Of a stretch of DNA of 64,000 nt, positions 1-36,578 are shown one piece after another. The notes under the pieces are model-generated. The model did no database searches, had not been told where the DNA came from, and saw only the letters and a program-made list of their open reading frames with translations. The DNA lies in contig JAPVLO010000322.1 in the NCBI GenBank assembly GCA_027257055.1, positions 2,170,001 through 2,234,000 on the forward strand, written 5' to 3'. The translations under genes and the position numbers were made by a program. Origin of the DNA: Cephalopachus bancanus (lineage: Eukaryota; Chordata; Mammalia; Primates; Tarsiidae). How positions within the stretch are numbered: the stretch's first letter is position 1; the number at the start of each line of letters is the position of its first letter.

Positions 1-24
1 AAGTAGCACAGGGGTAGGGAGGAG

Positions 25-163
25 CGCGAGCGGAAGTGACGTATATTGCACACGTGGTCTAGCGTGGTTCACGCGGGTCACTTCGGTCAGGCCTGAGGAG
101 TCCTGAGCTTGTTTGCCCGACGTAAGCCGAACCTAGCACTTTCGTCCCCGTCTCGTCGCCAAG
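25..163 (+). promoter_or_regulatory. GNL2: GNL2 promoter and 5' UTR
   Basis: This is CpG-bearing sequence directly upstream of the GNL2 ATG. It holds an ETS core fused to a CRE-like site (CGGAAGTGACGTA, 31-43) and an E-box CACGTG at 51-56, a MYC/USF-type site. No TATA box is seen. ETS plus E-box is common in ribosome-biogenesis genes, so MYC/ETS control is plausible, but the TSS is not visible. Confidence 0.6.
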
Positions 164-27120
<26,957 letters not shown>

Positions 27121-27134
27121 CATTTTAGAAGTTG

Positions 27135-27143
27135 TTTATTAAA
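27135..27143. terminator. Overlapping opposite-strand poly(A) signals of GNL2 and DNALI1
   Basis: TTTATTAAA at 27135-27143 holds ATTAAA on the plus strand (27138-27143), 18 nt after the GNL2 stop, and AATAAA on the minus strand (27140 down to 27135) for the DNALI1 distal end. The use of each is inferred. Confidence 0.6.
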
Positions 27144-28740
27144 TTATACAAAAATATGCCATTAGAAATTGTGCTTATTTTCTTCCTGTCTAGTTGGCAT
27201 CTCTAAGGCCATGATGCATTGGTTCTGAGGTTTCACAGCTGAAGCCATTCACTAGTTCTAGTGAAAATAAAGGGAAAACCCCTCCTAGAGATTCCTGTGA
27301 GGGAAACCATTGCCACGTCAGATACTTGAATTAACCCCACTAGTTCCCTCAGAGAGTTGCCCTGTCATGTAAATATCTGACAGAGATGGGGAGGAGGGCA
27401 ACCAGATGGAAAGTGTGATATTTCTTTTGTATTGATAATTAGCAGTTTGGGGCAGAAGCATATAGAACTGTAAAAATGGAATTTCAAGGTAATGTATATG
27501 GACTAGGTTTTAAAATCTGAGGACAAAGCTACAGTGACTTCTGTTCCCCATTGAGTCTGTGAAGTGGACCTACTCAGGACACACATGTGTTACTGTTGTA
27601 GAGTCCTGGAACTAGCAGGTCTCAGTGAACAGAGCTCTTTCCCATGGAAATGACAGGACAGGCCTGTCTTCTGAGTGGGGACTTGTAATTCGTCAAGATA
27701 CTATATCAGTGTAAAAGGTGTGACTCAGATGCAGGGTGTGTTCAGCTGGGTGAACACAGCTTTTCTGCAGGACTACAGTGCTTCTAGTGAGCCTTGGAGC
27801 CACAACCAGGACAGATGGCGAATTGAAGCTCTGCTGGAAGGAGACTCTTCTTGCACCTCAGAGGAATACTGAGCATGTTAGTGCCTTCTTGAGTAGTGTT
27901 ACTTGTGCGACTTGACTGAACAATGGAAGTCACCCAGCTTGCCACCCTAGCCCACTCTAGCCTGCCTTGGATTAAAGATTTAGGTTGCTAGTTCAATCTT
28001 CTGGGTCTACAAAACCAGAAGAGTTTAGGTGAAATAATAAAATGCAGTTGTCTGCAGGCCATAGCCTGATCACTAGTAATTATTACTGCATGTGAGATTT
28101 GGTTACCTCTCCAGTTAATTAAATTAAACAGCTAATTAGGAGGGGTGGAGAGTCAGGGTTTAATTTTCTGCAAAATGAGGTGGTAGAGGAGGAGCTGAGT
28201 TGCAAACAGCTCACAAAGGACACTGACTTGTATTCCTCTCTAGCAAAAATGACTTTCTGCAAAGCCAAAGTCACGGATTAGACTCTGCCATTGTGTCCTA
28301 ACCCCAGGCAGTCTGACACCGAGGAGGAGGGGACCACTTGACTTGGTTAGATAATATCGTCTAAAACCAAGGCTCCAAAGTAAGTTCCTTGAAATACACT
28401 GGAGTAGAGATGGAGACTGAGGCCAGAGAAGCCCAAGTTAAGATACAAGATGACTGTGAACCAAAAGTTTGAGGGGCAGAGAAGCAGCTTCATTTGGCCA
28501 GAATTAAGTGATGGCATGGACTGATGACAAGAAAGCAGTTGCTTTCTAAGTCTCAAGTTGGCAAGCCCTAAGGCTGGTTAGTAAGCCACGTACTGAGATT
28601 ATCAGGACTACATCCCCTTCCACTGTCTAACCAGGAGCCTGACTGACTGACCTCAGGCGTTTGATGGCACTGCAGCAATTGTGTGACTTCTGACAGGTGA
28701 TTAGGGGATGGTATGGCTTGTTCAATCAGGAAACTAACTT
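27144..28740 (-). other. DNALI1: DNALI1 distal 3' UTR or intergenic spacer
   Basis: This 1.6 kb follows the DNALI1 stop on the minus strand. Whether it is 3' UTR depends on which AATAAA is used (28741-28746 or 27135-27140). It contains copy 2 of the 134-bp duplication; no other repeat is recognised. Confidence 0.5.
28334..28471 (+). repeat. Local duplication, copy 2 (DNALI1 3' region)
   Basis: The partner of 26421-26554, with an extra GGTT after CCACTTGACTT. It lies downstream of the DNALI1 stop codon, so it may be transcribed as 3' UTR. Confidence 0.9.
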
Positions 28741-28746
28741 TTTATT
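28741..28746 (-). terminator. DNALI1: DNALI1 proximal poly(A) signal
   Basis: TTTATT on the plus strand reads AATAAA on the minus strand, 51 nt after the stop codon. Its use would give a very short 3' UTR. Confidence 0.5.
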
Positions 28747-28796
28747 ACAAAGGGCTTATGCTGGGGTAGTGCTTGCTGAGACCCATATGGAAATTA

Positions 28797-28832
28797 TCAC
28801 TTCTTTGGTGCAATAATGCCTTCCAGTTGGGC
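28797..28832 (-). CDS. DNALI1: DNALI1 exon 6, coding part
   Basis: It encodes residues 248-258 ([11 protein letters not shown]) and the TGA stop. Acceptor TTGTTTTTCAG. It is too short for ordinary ORF calling. Confidence 0.95.
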   Translation of the reverse strand, partial: AQLEGIIAPKK

Positions 28833-31800
28833 CTGAAAAACAAAAACAAACTCCATTAATACTTGAAATTTGCAGCCTAACACATAGCTGAGAGGTGATA
28901 AAAGTCTCTGGGAAGAGTAATCCAAATGCTGTCACTCCCAGGAATCTTTGTTTCCCTGCATTCCCAGCTCCATATTTTCTAGATTAGCTAGTTGTTGGCT
29001 TGGCATCGTCTTGCTACATTAGGAGAAACCAGAGCTGTCCTGGTTTCCATACAGTAATGGCTCAGTATATATTATAAAGCATTGAGAAGCTGTTGAAATA
29101 GTGGATTTTCATGGCTCAGATTTCAGGCCTAAGTTTGTCTGCTCAGTTAAACATTTGGCTGTCTGATTTAGGATCCTGGGAGCTCTGCTGGGACCAGAGG
29201 TTTGGGAAATAGCAAATTTTCAGCCACTAAGACAACTTGACACCCAATTAGAGGAAATTGCTACCAGTGAGTAGAGAGCTGTCCATCTTGTATGTAAAGC
29301 TTAAGACACTTGGAGTTATTTACTACTCTGGCAGCCAGTGAAATAATTTACTATCGTGGTATGTAGACAGATCTTTAAGTACGTCTATCATGGGGACTGC
29401 AAAGACGGCTTTATTTGCAATGCAGCTTTGAGCCAAGAAAAATAACTCGCTTCTAAAGAAGCTTTCACCCTGGGGATTACAAGGTTGCTGAATGTGAGAT
29501 GCTAAGGTATTTGGTTTGCTCTTGTTACTGCTACAGAAGGAACTGAGGAACTGAGGCTTATGAGAAAGGAATATGGCAGGGAAGGGAAGCAGCTTCAGAG
29601 GCTCGTGAGTAGGCAGGTTCACCTCTGGCTGTGACAGTTTCTAGCTTTTCTTTCCGGTCAGATCTTCAGCAACAAAAAAATCTGTCATCTTCCATTAGCA
29701 GTAGGACGACTTCTTTATCACAAATGGCCAGTCCTCTGGGTTTGTAGACCTAACAAGCCTGCCAGTCTCAAGAATGTAAGCTTTCTTTAGGAGACTAGAG
29801 AGCAGAGGGAGATACTTCTAGGGGTCTTTGGCCAGGACTGGGAGACAGCCACTAGACGTCAGTAGGCCATTTATCCAGAACACTATTCTCAAACTAGCAA
29901 GCACCAGAATCACCTGAGACCTTGTTAAAACAGATTGCTGGATGGATCTCAACCCCAAAATTTCTAATTCAGTAGAGCTGGGGTGGACTTAACAATTTGT
30001 ATTTCTAAGAGGTACCAGGTGATGAGGGTGATACTGGTGTGGGGCCCAATCTTTGAGAACCTTTGGGCCAGGCAGAGCTTGAAGTCAGAGGCCTGTGGTA
30101 TGGCTTTGTTCACCAGCTACCCCCTCCCATTGACTCAGTTGGATAAATGTATGCCGTATGCCGCTAGCTTGGGACTTTGACACACACCTGAGAAAGGTTT
30201 CCAACTTGAAATTGTTCTTCCTTCAAATGGCCTTCCCTGCCCACCCACCAATTCTGACTTCTTCCCTGGCTTTGCCCCAAACCTAGTGCCTTGAAGGAGA
30301 CTGCAGTGGAAGAGCACGTCCATGCCAGCCTGCTGAAGAATCCCGCCCACCCGGGGAGCGCTCCAGAACACCAGCTTTGAGGGAAGGAAGTTCCACTGTT
30401 TGCCATATCCTCCTCTCCCTCGAGGGTGGGCAACTTGTTTCTGGGGTGGGAGGGCTCCCCACTGGAGAGCCAGGCTGAGGTGTTGTAGGGATTCAGAGTT
30501 GATGATAGAGACCTCTAGAGCAGGTGGATGGAGAATCTGGGTAATGAACCCTCACCCCCACCTACCAGCCAGCTTCCTATACTTCCTGGCAGAACGTGCA
30601 TACAAACAGCTATGAGCCATCAGTGGGAAAGGAGCTGAATGCTTGGCCCATGGGGCTGAAGGTGAAGTAAAAGAAGCGGTCCCTCTCTCCAGCGCCTGCT
30701 CTGAGTACCTTCAGCTGCTGATTTGTCCGCTTCAGAAACTGAATCTCCTCGTTGTGCTTCTTCTCCTCCACCTGCCGCCTCTCACTCTCCCGCTTCTCTA
30801 TGGCCTCACATTTTGCCTTCTGCTCATTCACTTGCCTCTCCAAGTCTCTCTTTTCTGTCTCTAATTCTGCAATCTAAGGATAAAATGCTCAGTCATCCTG
30901 GGACATCACCAACTGGACAGGGTGGTGTGAGATCCTGGGTAGAGGAAACATGGGACACAGAAGACATTGCCAGGGTATGCACTGCCACCCAGTGGGAGGT
31001 CTGTGACTGGCATGGAGCGTCCACAGGGGAGGCAACACTGCCGAGACCACCGGGCCGGCCGTTAACACTCAACCAAGAGTCCTCATTGAGGTGATGCAGG
31101 TTCAGGGTCATGAATGTCAGGAGAGCACCTCAGGGAGCTAGAATTTACTGTTGGAACGACAACCCTGTGGCCATGAGGTTGACGGAGGAGTCGGAGAGGG
31201 CTAAAGGGTCACAGTGAACCCCACTCACTTTCCTCTCCATGTCTGACTTCCCCTGTTCAGCCTGCAGTGCCTTCCTCATGCCAAACGCTACGCTGCTCTC
31301 GTACAAGGTCTGGTAGGCGGCGATGGTCATGCGGATCTCATCCCGGACTCGCAGCAGCAGCAGCCCCCTCTCTGCACAGTTGATGGTGACCTCCCGGATC
31401 AGCTCATCTTCCAAGGCACACAGACCATGAGATCAGGGAAGGTGGGAGGAGAGGCAGATGTACCATGTCTATTGCAAACCAACTGGGAAGGACTCTAGGG
31501 TGTGCTCTCCTTGCTTGGAGACGAGGTCTCAGAGAAAGTCTTCAGGGAGGGTGCCTTTGGTGGCCCAAAGAGCCTTGCCATGCAGCCACTCCTCTGAACC
31601 TGGTACTTGGTAGTAGCACTCAGTCAGCAAGCTGGATTGGCCAGGGCATAGGGACCCAAGAGTCCTCTGTTTGTTTGCAACAGTGAGTCCCCTCCCTTCT
31701 GTCAGGCAGAAACTGGGCACCGTTCAAATAAATCAGACATTTTTTTTTTGAGTTGGAGTCTCACTCTGTCACCCAGGCTGGAGTGCAGTGGCACACTCAC

Positions 31801-34362
31801 GGTTACTGAAGCCTCGACATGCTGGGCTCAGGTGATCCTTCCACCTCAGCCTTCCAAGTAGCTGGGACTACATATACGCACCACCACACCTGGCTAATCT
31901 TTTGATTTATTGTAGAGATGAGGTCTTGCCAAGTTGCCTAGGCTGGTCTCGAACCTGTGGGCTCAGGCAATCCTCTCACCTCAACCTCCCAAAGTGCTGG
32001 GATTATAGGCGTGAGCCACCATGACTGGCCATTCAGACTTTAAGTTTCAAGATGCTGACTATTTTAAAGCAGCTGGGACAGCTGGGGATTGTGGCTCACA
32101 CCTGTAAGCCACAACTTAAAAAAAAAATGCATTGCCTATCAGCTGTGGGCTGGTAGGAGAAGCAGGGTTATGAGGGGAAAGAGGCAGCATTTAGCAGTTG
32201 ATGGGTGGTGGGTCAGGCAGGGGAGAAGAGAGGTGGTTCCAGCATGGGGTGGGCTTCAGCTCAGGGGTGCTCAGGGCTTGGATCTGGGCAGAAGGGCAGG
32301 GGAAGGAGGCAGTAGGGTGTGTAGTGCCCACCCCTCACCTGGCCCACTCACCAAAACACTGTGAGTAGAGTTCCCTGCGGACAGGGCAGATGCCTGTTTC
32401 CCTGGCCTGCCGCTGCTGTAACTTCAGGTCCAGCTGCTCCTGGAGGTGCACCACATCCATCCTGGTGCTGGGGGTGCTGGACACCTGCTGGATCCATAGC
32501 TGCGTTTCCTCCACCCACTCCCTGTGGCACAGACACAGCCAGGCTGAGCAAAACCCACTGATTTGAGAGGGTCGGTTGCACATGAGCGGAGAGGGCCTTG
32601 TTCGATCTCTGCCTGAGCAGGCATAAGGAGCAGCTTTGCCACCAACCCACCAGAATTCTCCATCCCTCCTTGGGCGTGAGGTTCCAAAGCCACACCCACT
32701 AGCTGCCTCCTCAGGACCCTACCTTGGAACTTGATAGGTTGGTAATTTCTACCTTCCACGCCCTACATGAAATCATCACACACTGTCCCAGATCTTACTC
32801 TCTTAATATGTCGGAGACAGATTTATGGTCACTGTTCTTGACCTGAACAGAAGGCCCAGTGGGGATTCCCCACTGATTTATGAGGTGGGAAACACAAGAC
32901 ACCACAAACCTTGTACAAGCCAGAAAGTGACAAATGTATGTATGGGGACAGGGAGGTTCTTGAAGAAGGTGTGTGCCTGCATGAACCTCCCCCCCCATCA
33001 GGAATCTGGTGCCAGAGGTGGCCAGGTTACAGAATTACGAGAAGGAAGCTTGAGGGCAGAAGCGCCATGTAGAGAAAGGACTTCTAGGCTATTGGTGGGA
33101 AAGAATCAACTGAAAAAACATCCCCCTTCCTTGCCCTTCATCTCAGAGATCACAGTCTCTATTTCCCCCACCCCACCTTTTTTTTTTTTTTTTTTTGAGT
33201 CAGTCTCATTCTGTTGGCCAGGCTGGAGTGCAGTGGCATGCTCACAGCCACTGCAGCCTCAACCTGCTGGGCTCAGGCGATCCTTCTGCTTCAGCCTTCC
33301 AAGTAGCTGGAACTACAGGCACGCGCCAACATGCCTGGCTAATTTTTTTATTTATTGTAGAGATGAGGTCTCACCATGTTACCCATGCTGGTCTCAAACC
33401 AGCGGGCTTAGGCAATCCTCTCGCCTCTGCCTCCCAAAGTGCTGGGATTACAGGTGTAAACCACCACGCCCAGCTTGTTTCCCTTTTTTTTTCATCATCA
33501 CCTTAAAAACTGTGTTATCAACTTATTACATAAAAACAGTTGAGACAAGTTCTAGGATGCAAAAGCCTAGGCCTTCTCCCAGCCACTGCTCCTCCTACTT
33601 TTTTTTTTACCTTGGAGGCAGGATGGCATTCAAGATTTCTTCTGCCTGCTTTGTAGGATCTGGGACACAGGAAGTTGAGGGGAGCTTGGCCTTGGGTGGT
33701 TGTGGAACTGGACCCAAGGGTCCAGGCTGCTGGGGGCTGACTTTCAGTGGCCGAGCCTGAGACAAAGGCACAGGTGAGGGCAGGGAATTATTCAGGAGCT
33801 CAGCTCCACAAATCTTGGCCCACTGTGTCACTCCAGGTCTCCTGTATACCCCTCCCCTATTCTCAGCCTATTTCCAGTGGGTCTTCTCAGCAGAAATCTT
33901 TTCTCAAGCTGAAGGAAGCCATCAAGTCTCTGGTCCCAACTTGATGCTTTAACAGGTGTTTCTGCCACAAGTACTCAGGTCCCTGCTTTCACACACCTGG
34001 TGATGGGGAAATCACTACCTGATCTATTCTTGGACCCGGGAACCGAAGTAAAGTGAGCCCCATCCCTCTCCCTGTGACAATCCTAAACCTGTCTTCTGGG
34101 GTCACACCCACCATCCGGGCTTTCTGTAAGGCTCTTTCACCCTCCTTCCCCGACGCCTCAATTCCTTTTACTACCACTTGCTGCAATCCCTGTCCCTTGG
34201 GATTCCTAACCCTCAACGTGGGCATCTGTTTTTCCCTATCGGAGCTTCCTGGCTGTCTCATCCCCTGAGACCTGTCCTTACCTTGGGGCTCCGTTTCTCC
34301 GTGTTCCGGCTCACCAGCACTGGGGTGTCATACTTGAGCAGAGAGTCCGCGGGGGGGATCAT
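28797..34362 (-). CDS. DNALI1: DNALI1 (p28), axonemal dynein light intermediate chain 1, complete 6-exon CDS
   Basis: DNALI1 is the p28-type light chain of inner-arm dyneins in motile cilia and sperm flagella; it binds the dynein heavy chain. The exons in transcript order, 34362-34282, 33756-33611, 32521-32352, 31407-31229, 30873-30709 and 28832-28797, join into 258 codons plus TGA. The protein starts [18 protein letters not shown]. Residues 1-75 are proline-rich; the conserved light-chain domain follows ([50 protein letters not shown]). A long charged coiled coil covers about 180-247 ([18 protein letters not shown]), and the protein ends EGIIAPKK. I chose the MIPP start: it has a good context, and the upstream ATG used by a longer human model is out of frame here. 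It is tail to tail with GNL2 and head to head with SNIP1. Confidence 0.97.
28833..30708 (-). other. DNALI1: DNALI1 intron 5
   Basis: An Alu-free intron with one MER5A-like DNA transposon remnant at about 29877-30063; otherwise unique. Confidence 0.75.
29877..30063. mobile_element. MER5A-like hAT-Charlie remnant
   Basis: The consensus is readable end to end: ATTCTCAAACTAGCAAGCAC, AGAATCACCTGAGACCTTG, AATTCAGTAGAGCTGGGGTG, CCAGGTGATGAGGGTGATAC, then CTTTGAGAACCTTTGG. It is a non-autonomous, inactive element. Confidence 0.85.
30709..30873 (-). CDS. DNALI1: DNALI1 exon 5 (coiled coil)
   Basis: It encodes residues 193-247 ([18 protein letters not shown] and on to KRTNQQLK), a charged heptad-like helix. 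Acceptor TTATCCTTAG, donor AAG|GTACTC. Confidence 0.95.
31229..31407 (-). CDS. DNALI1: DNALI1 exon 4
   Basis: It encodes residues 133-192 ([19 protein letters not shown] and on to GKSDMERK). Acceptor CCTTGGAAG, donor AAA|GTGAGT. Confidence 0.95.
31738..32033 (-). mobile_element. Alu SINE
   Basis: Reverse-oriented on the plus strand and therefore sense for DNALI1 (intron 3). It runs from the T-tract and GAGTTGGAGTCTCACTCTG to GTGAGCCACCATGACTGGCC. Confidence 0.94.
32083..32128 (+). repeat. Alu fragment
   Basis: Only GTGGCTCACACCTGTAAGCC followed by an A-tract remains; a severely truncated left end. Confidence 0.5.
32352..32521 (-). CDS. DNALI1: DNALI1 exon 3
   Basis: It encodes residues 76-133 ([17 protein letters not shown] and on to LYSQCF). 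Acceptor GTGCCACAG, donor TTTG|GTGAGT. Confidence 0.95.
33179..33476 (-). mobile_element. Alu SINE
   Basis: A full reverse-oriented dimer in DNALI1 intron 2: T-tract, GAGTCAGTCTCATTCTG, ending AACCACCACGCCCAGC. Confidence 0.94.
33611..33756 (-). CDS. DNALI1: DNALI1 exon 2
   Basis: It encodes residues 28-76 ([15 protein letters not shown] and on to [13 protein letters not shown]). Acceptor TTTGTCTCAG, donor AAG|GTAAAA. Confidence 0.95.
34282..34362 (-). CDS. DNALI1: DNALI1 exon 1, coding part
   Basis: It encodes residues 1-27 ([10 protein letters not shown] and on to EKRSPK). The ATG context is GCCGCCATGA; donor AAG|GTAAGG on the minus strand. Confidence 0.95.
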
Positions 34363-34427
34363 GGCGGCGGCGGGATTAGCAGATAGGCAGTGGTCCCTCC
34401 AGTCTGGGCCTTGTTTGCTGTCACCAT
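34359..34427 (-). other. 22-codon upstream ORF overlapping the DNALI1 start (ATGA)
   Basis: From the ATG at 34427-34425 the minus strand reads MVTANKAQTGG and on for 22 codons. It stops at TGA 34361-34359, which overlaps the DNALI1 ATG (34362-34360). In the longer human model as remembered, this ATG is in frame and adds an N-terminal extension; here the frame differs by two. Whether the ATG is transcribed is unknown. Confidence 0.6.
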
Positions 34428-34433
34428 GGAAAC
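34420..34433. promoter_or_regulatory. DNALI1: RFX X-box of the DNALI1 promoter
   Basis: GTCACCATGGAAAC fits the X-box consensus GTNRCC-N2-RGNAAC as a near-palindrome, 58 bp upstream of the DNALI1 start. X-boxes bound by RFX2/3 with FOXJ1 drive motile-cilium genes, which agrees with the product. Confidence 0.75.
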
Positions 34434-34765
34434 CCCTCCCCACCAGCTCCCTAACTGGGCGGGGCTTCGCAGTGGGGTGGAGCCAGCAGTGCGCCAGTTT
34501 CGTTCTGTGCAATCTTCACGAAAGCTCTTAAGCTTCACTTCTTAGGCCTCTTGCTCATGGTATCGCCCCGCTAGTCTTGGAAGTAAGGAAAACAGGGATT
34601 CGAGTCCCTGCGCTGCGTCTAGCAGATAACCTTTGCTGAACTTAGGATTAGTCCCCGAAAAATAGGAGTCATCTCCTTACGCCTCTGAAGAATTTGTTTG
34701 GGGTGATTGCCAAATGAAGGCGGAGTTCTCAGGTTTAAAAAAAAAATGGGGGGGGGGGTGCGGTG

Positions 34766-35035
34766 GGCCCGGCGCAGTGTCTCAAGCCTGTAATCCTAGC
34801 ACTTTGGGAGGCCGAGGCGAGAGGATTGCCTGAGTCCTGGGGTTCGAGACCAGCTGGGCATCTTGATGAGACCTTGTCTCTACAATAAATAAAAAATAAG
34901 CTGGGCGTGGTGGCGCGCGCCTGTAGTTACTGCTACTTGGAAGGCTAAGGGAGAAGGATCGCCTGGGCCCACCAGGTCGAGGGTGCGGTGGCTGTGAGCA
35001 TGCTACTGCACTCCAGCCTGGGCGACAGAGTGAGA

Positions 35036-35100
<65 letters not shown>
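34766..35100 (+). mobile_element. Alu SINE with microsatellite tail
   Basis: A sense dimer from GGCCCGGCGCAGTGTCTCAA to GAGACTCCA. The A-tail is replaced by (TC)n at 35041-35068, (TA)n at about 35069-35096 and a T-run. Confidence 0.92.
35041..35096 (+). repeat. (TC)n(TA)n microsatellite
   Basis: About 14 TC units pass directly into about 14 TA units at the 3' end of the Alu. Confidence 0.97.
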
Positions 35101-35112
<12 letters not shown>

Positions 35113-35642
35113 AAATTAAATGGAGAAACGACAATTTAAAGACCAAGGGGAAATTTCCCCTTCATCCTCTGAAAGTTCGCTGAAGGCAGATTAATTGGAG
35201 AAAAGGCATACAAATTTACTTAACATGGATACAGGTGGAGAATCACAGATTCCCCCCCAACGTGTTTCAGAAGTTCGTGTACCATCCTGGCAAAACAGGT
35301 TGTGGGAGAAGGAGAAGAGGAATTCTGTTGAGGGGATTACTAGGGAGAATGAATGAATCAGGGAACAGAGATTAATTTTGTTAATCTTTGACAGAGGAAT
35401 GTCTCTGTTCGGGTGTGGTCATATTCTTGGTTTTATACAGGAAGGAGACAAAAAAACCCAATAGTTCCTTTTGGTGCGTCTGGACCTTAGGCTGACAAAA
35501 GCCAGTGCTTTGGGAGAGACAGTTGGTGTATGATGGGAGGATTGGAGAGACTTGAGCCTTCTTCGGTTCAGCATGTCAACGCGCCATATTTTGGGGTATC
35601 GGGTTCTGCGCCCCAACAACATAGCAGAAAGTTCAGGAAATA

Positions 35643-35772
35643 GGCTAGGCAAGGTGGCTCACGTCTGTAATTTCAGCACTTTGGGAGGCCGAGGCGGGAG
35701 GATTGCTTGAGTCCAAGAGTTCAAGACCAGCCTGGGCAACGTAGCAAAACCCTGTCTTTTATTTTTTAAAAG
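35643..35772 (+). mobile_element. Alu left monomer (partial)
   Basis: It runs from GGCTAGGCAAGGTGGCTCAC to the CTGTCTTTTATT tail, flanked by AGAAAGTTCAGGAAA and AGAAAGTCCAGGAAA, a probable target duplication. Confidence 0.88.
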
Positions 35773-35966
35773 TTAAAGAAAGTCCAGGAAACAGAGGGGA
35801 AAATGCTAATGACTTGCCCATGAGTTACCTCCTCTGATTGCATTTCCGTCTCTTCTTCCGGCGTATTTCCAAATGTAAATATAATCATAACTGTAGTCTA
35901 AATGTAAATGTAATCTCAGTTTGTGCACAATTTTGTATCGTTAAATCAGGATTTTTTTCCATTGCC

Positions 35967-35989
35967 ATATATATATATATATATATATA
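35967..35989 (+). repeat. (AT)n microsatellite
   Basis: About 11 uninterrupted AT units. Confidence 0.95.
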
Positions 35990-36179
35990 ATTTGTAAATG
36001 GCATTATTAATGGTCACATGCCACTCATTAATTAGCTAAACAATTAATGAGTTTACTGCTGGGCATTTAGGTTGTCTCGTGTTTTGAAATTACGAATAAC
36101 ATGACAACAGCCTTGAGAGATGTGCCTTTTCCTGGAAGCTTGCTTTTGAAACTTAAAACTCCCGCCCCGCAAGCCGTCA

Positions 36180-36351
36180 CTGTGGCCCTGCCCACTAGGG
36201 AGGCGTCACGAGTTCGGGCTCTCCGCCGCGAGGGCTTCTGGGAGAGCGCACAACCCGGAAACGGAAGTCTCAGGAGTGGTAGTATTCGTCATTTCCTTCA
36301 ACGAGAGCAGCTCAACGGACTTCCTTTCTTTTGCTCAGCCAAAATCGCAGG
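36180..36351 (+). promoter_or_regulatory. SNIP1: SNIP1 promoter and 5' UTR
   Basis: The CpG-rich sequence before the SNIP1 ATG carries a CRE-like GCGTCACG (36203-36210) and two adjacent ETS cores, CCGGAA (36255-36260) and CGGAAG (36262-36267). No TATA box is seen, which suits a housekeeping promoter. Confidence 0.6.
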
Positions 36352-36578
36352 ATGAAGGCGGTGAAGAGCGAGCGGGAGCGGGGCAACCGGCGAAGGCACC
36401 GGGACGAGGACATGGGGGCGCCGCCGGCGGCGGTGGTGGTGAAGCAGGAGCGCCTCAGCCCAGAAGCCGCGCCTCCCGCCCACCGCCGTCCTGACTTCTC
36501 CGGAGGTAGCCAGTCCCCGCCGGCCTGCGAGCCGGGTCGCCCTGGCCACCGCGGGAGCCGAGCTCGGGGCGTCAGCCG
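36352..36578 (+). CDS. SNIP1: SNIP1 exon 1, coding part
   Basis: It encodes residues 1-75 plus two bases of codon 76 ([20 protein letters not shown] and on to RARGVS). The exon is GC-rich; donor CCG|GTAAGT. Confidence 0.96.

Larger units (their letters stand above)
34363..36180. other. DNALI1-SNIP1 head-to-head spacer
   Basis: The spacer contains the DNALI1 promoter, an Alu with a long (CT)n(TA)n tail, about 500 bases (35150-35640) of an unidentified probable old repeat, an Alu left monomer and an (AT)n tract. The two promoters are about 1.8 kb apart, so this is not a compact bidirectional promoter. Confidence 0.6.

Noticed and set aside
32825..33760. Long open frame of about 311 codons on the plus strand opposite DNALI1 exon 2
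   Set aside because: Its middle is a translated reverse Alu and its end is the antisense of a DNALI1 exon. There is no conserved protein signature.
34425..34512. Upstream ATGs as the true DNALI1 start (34427 or the in-frame one at 34512)
   Set aside because: The first is out of frame. The second would add residues unlike any DNALI1 extension I know and lies upstream of the X-box, where transcription is unlikely to begin.
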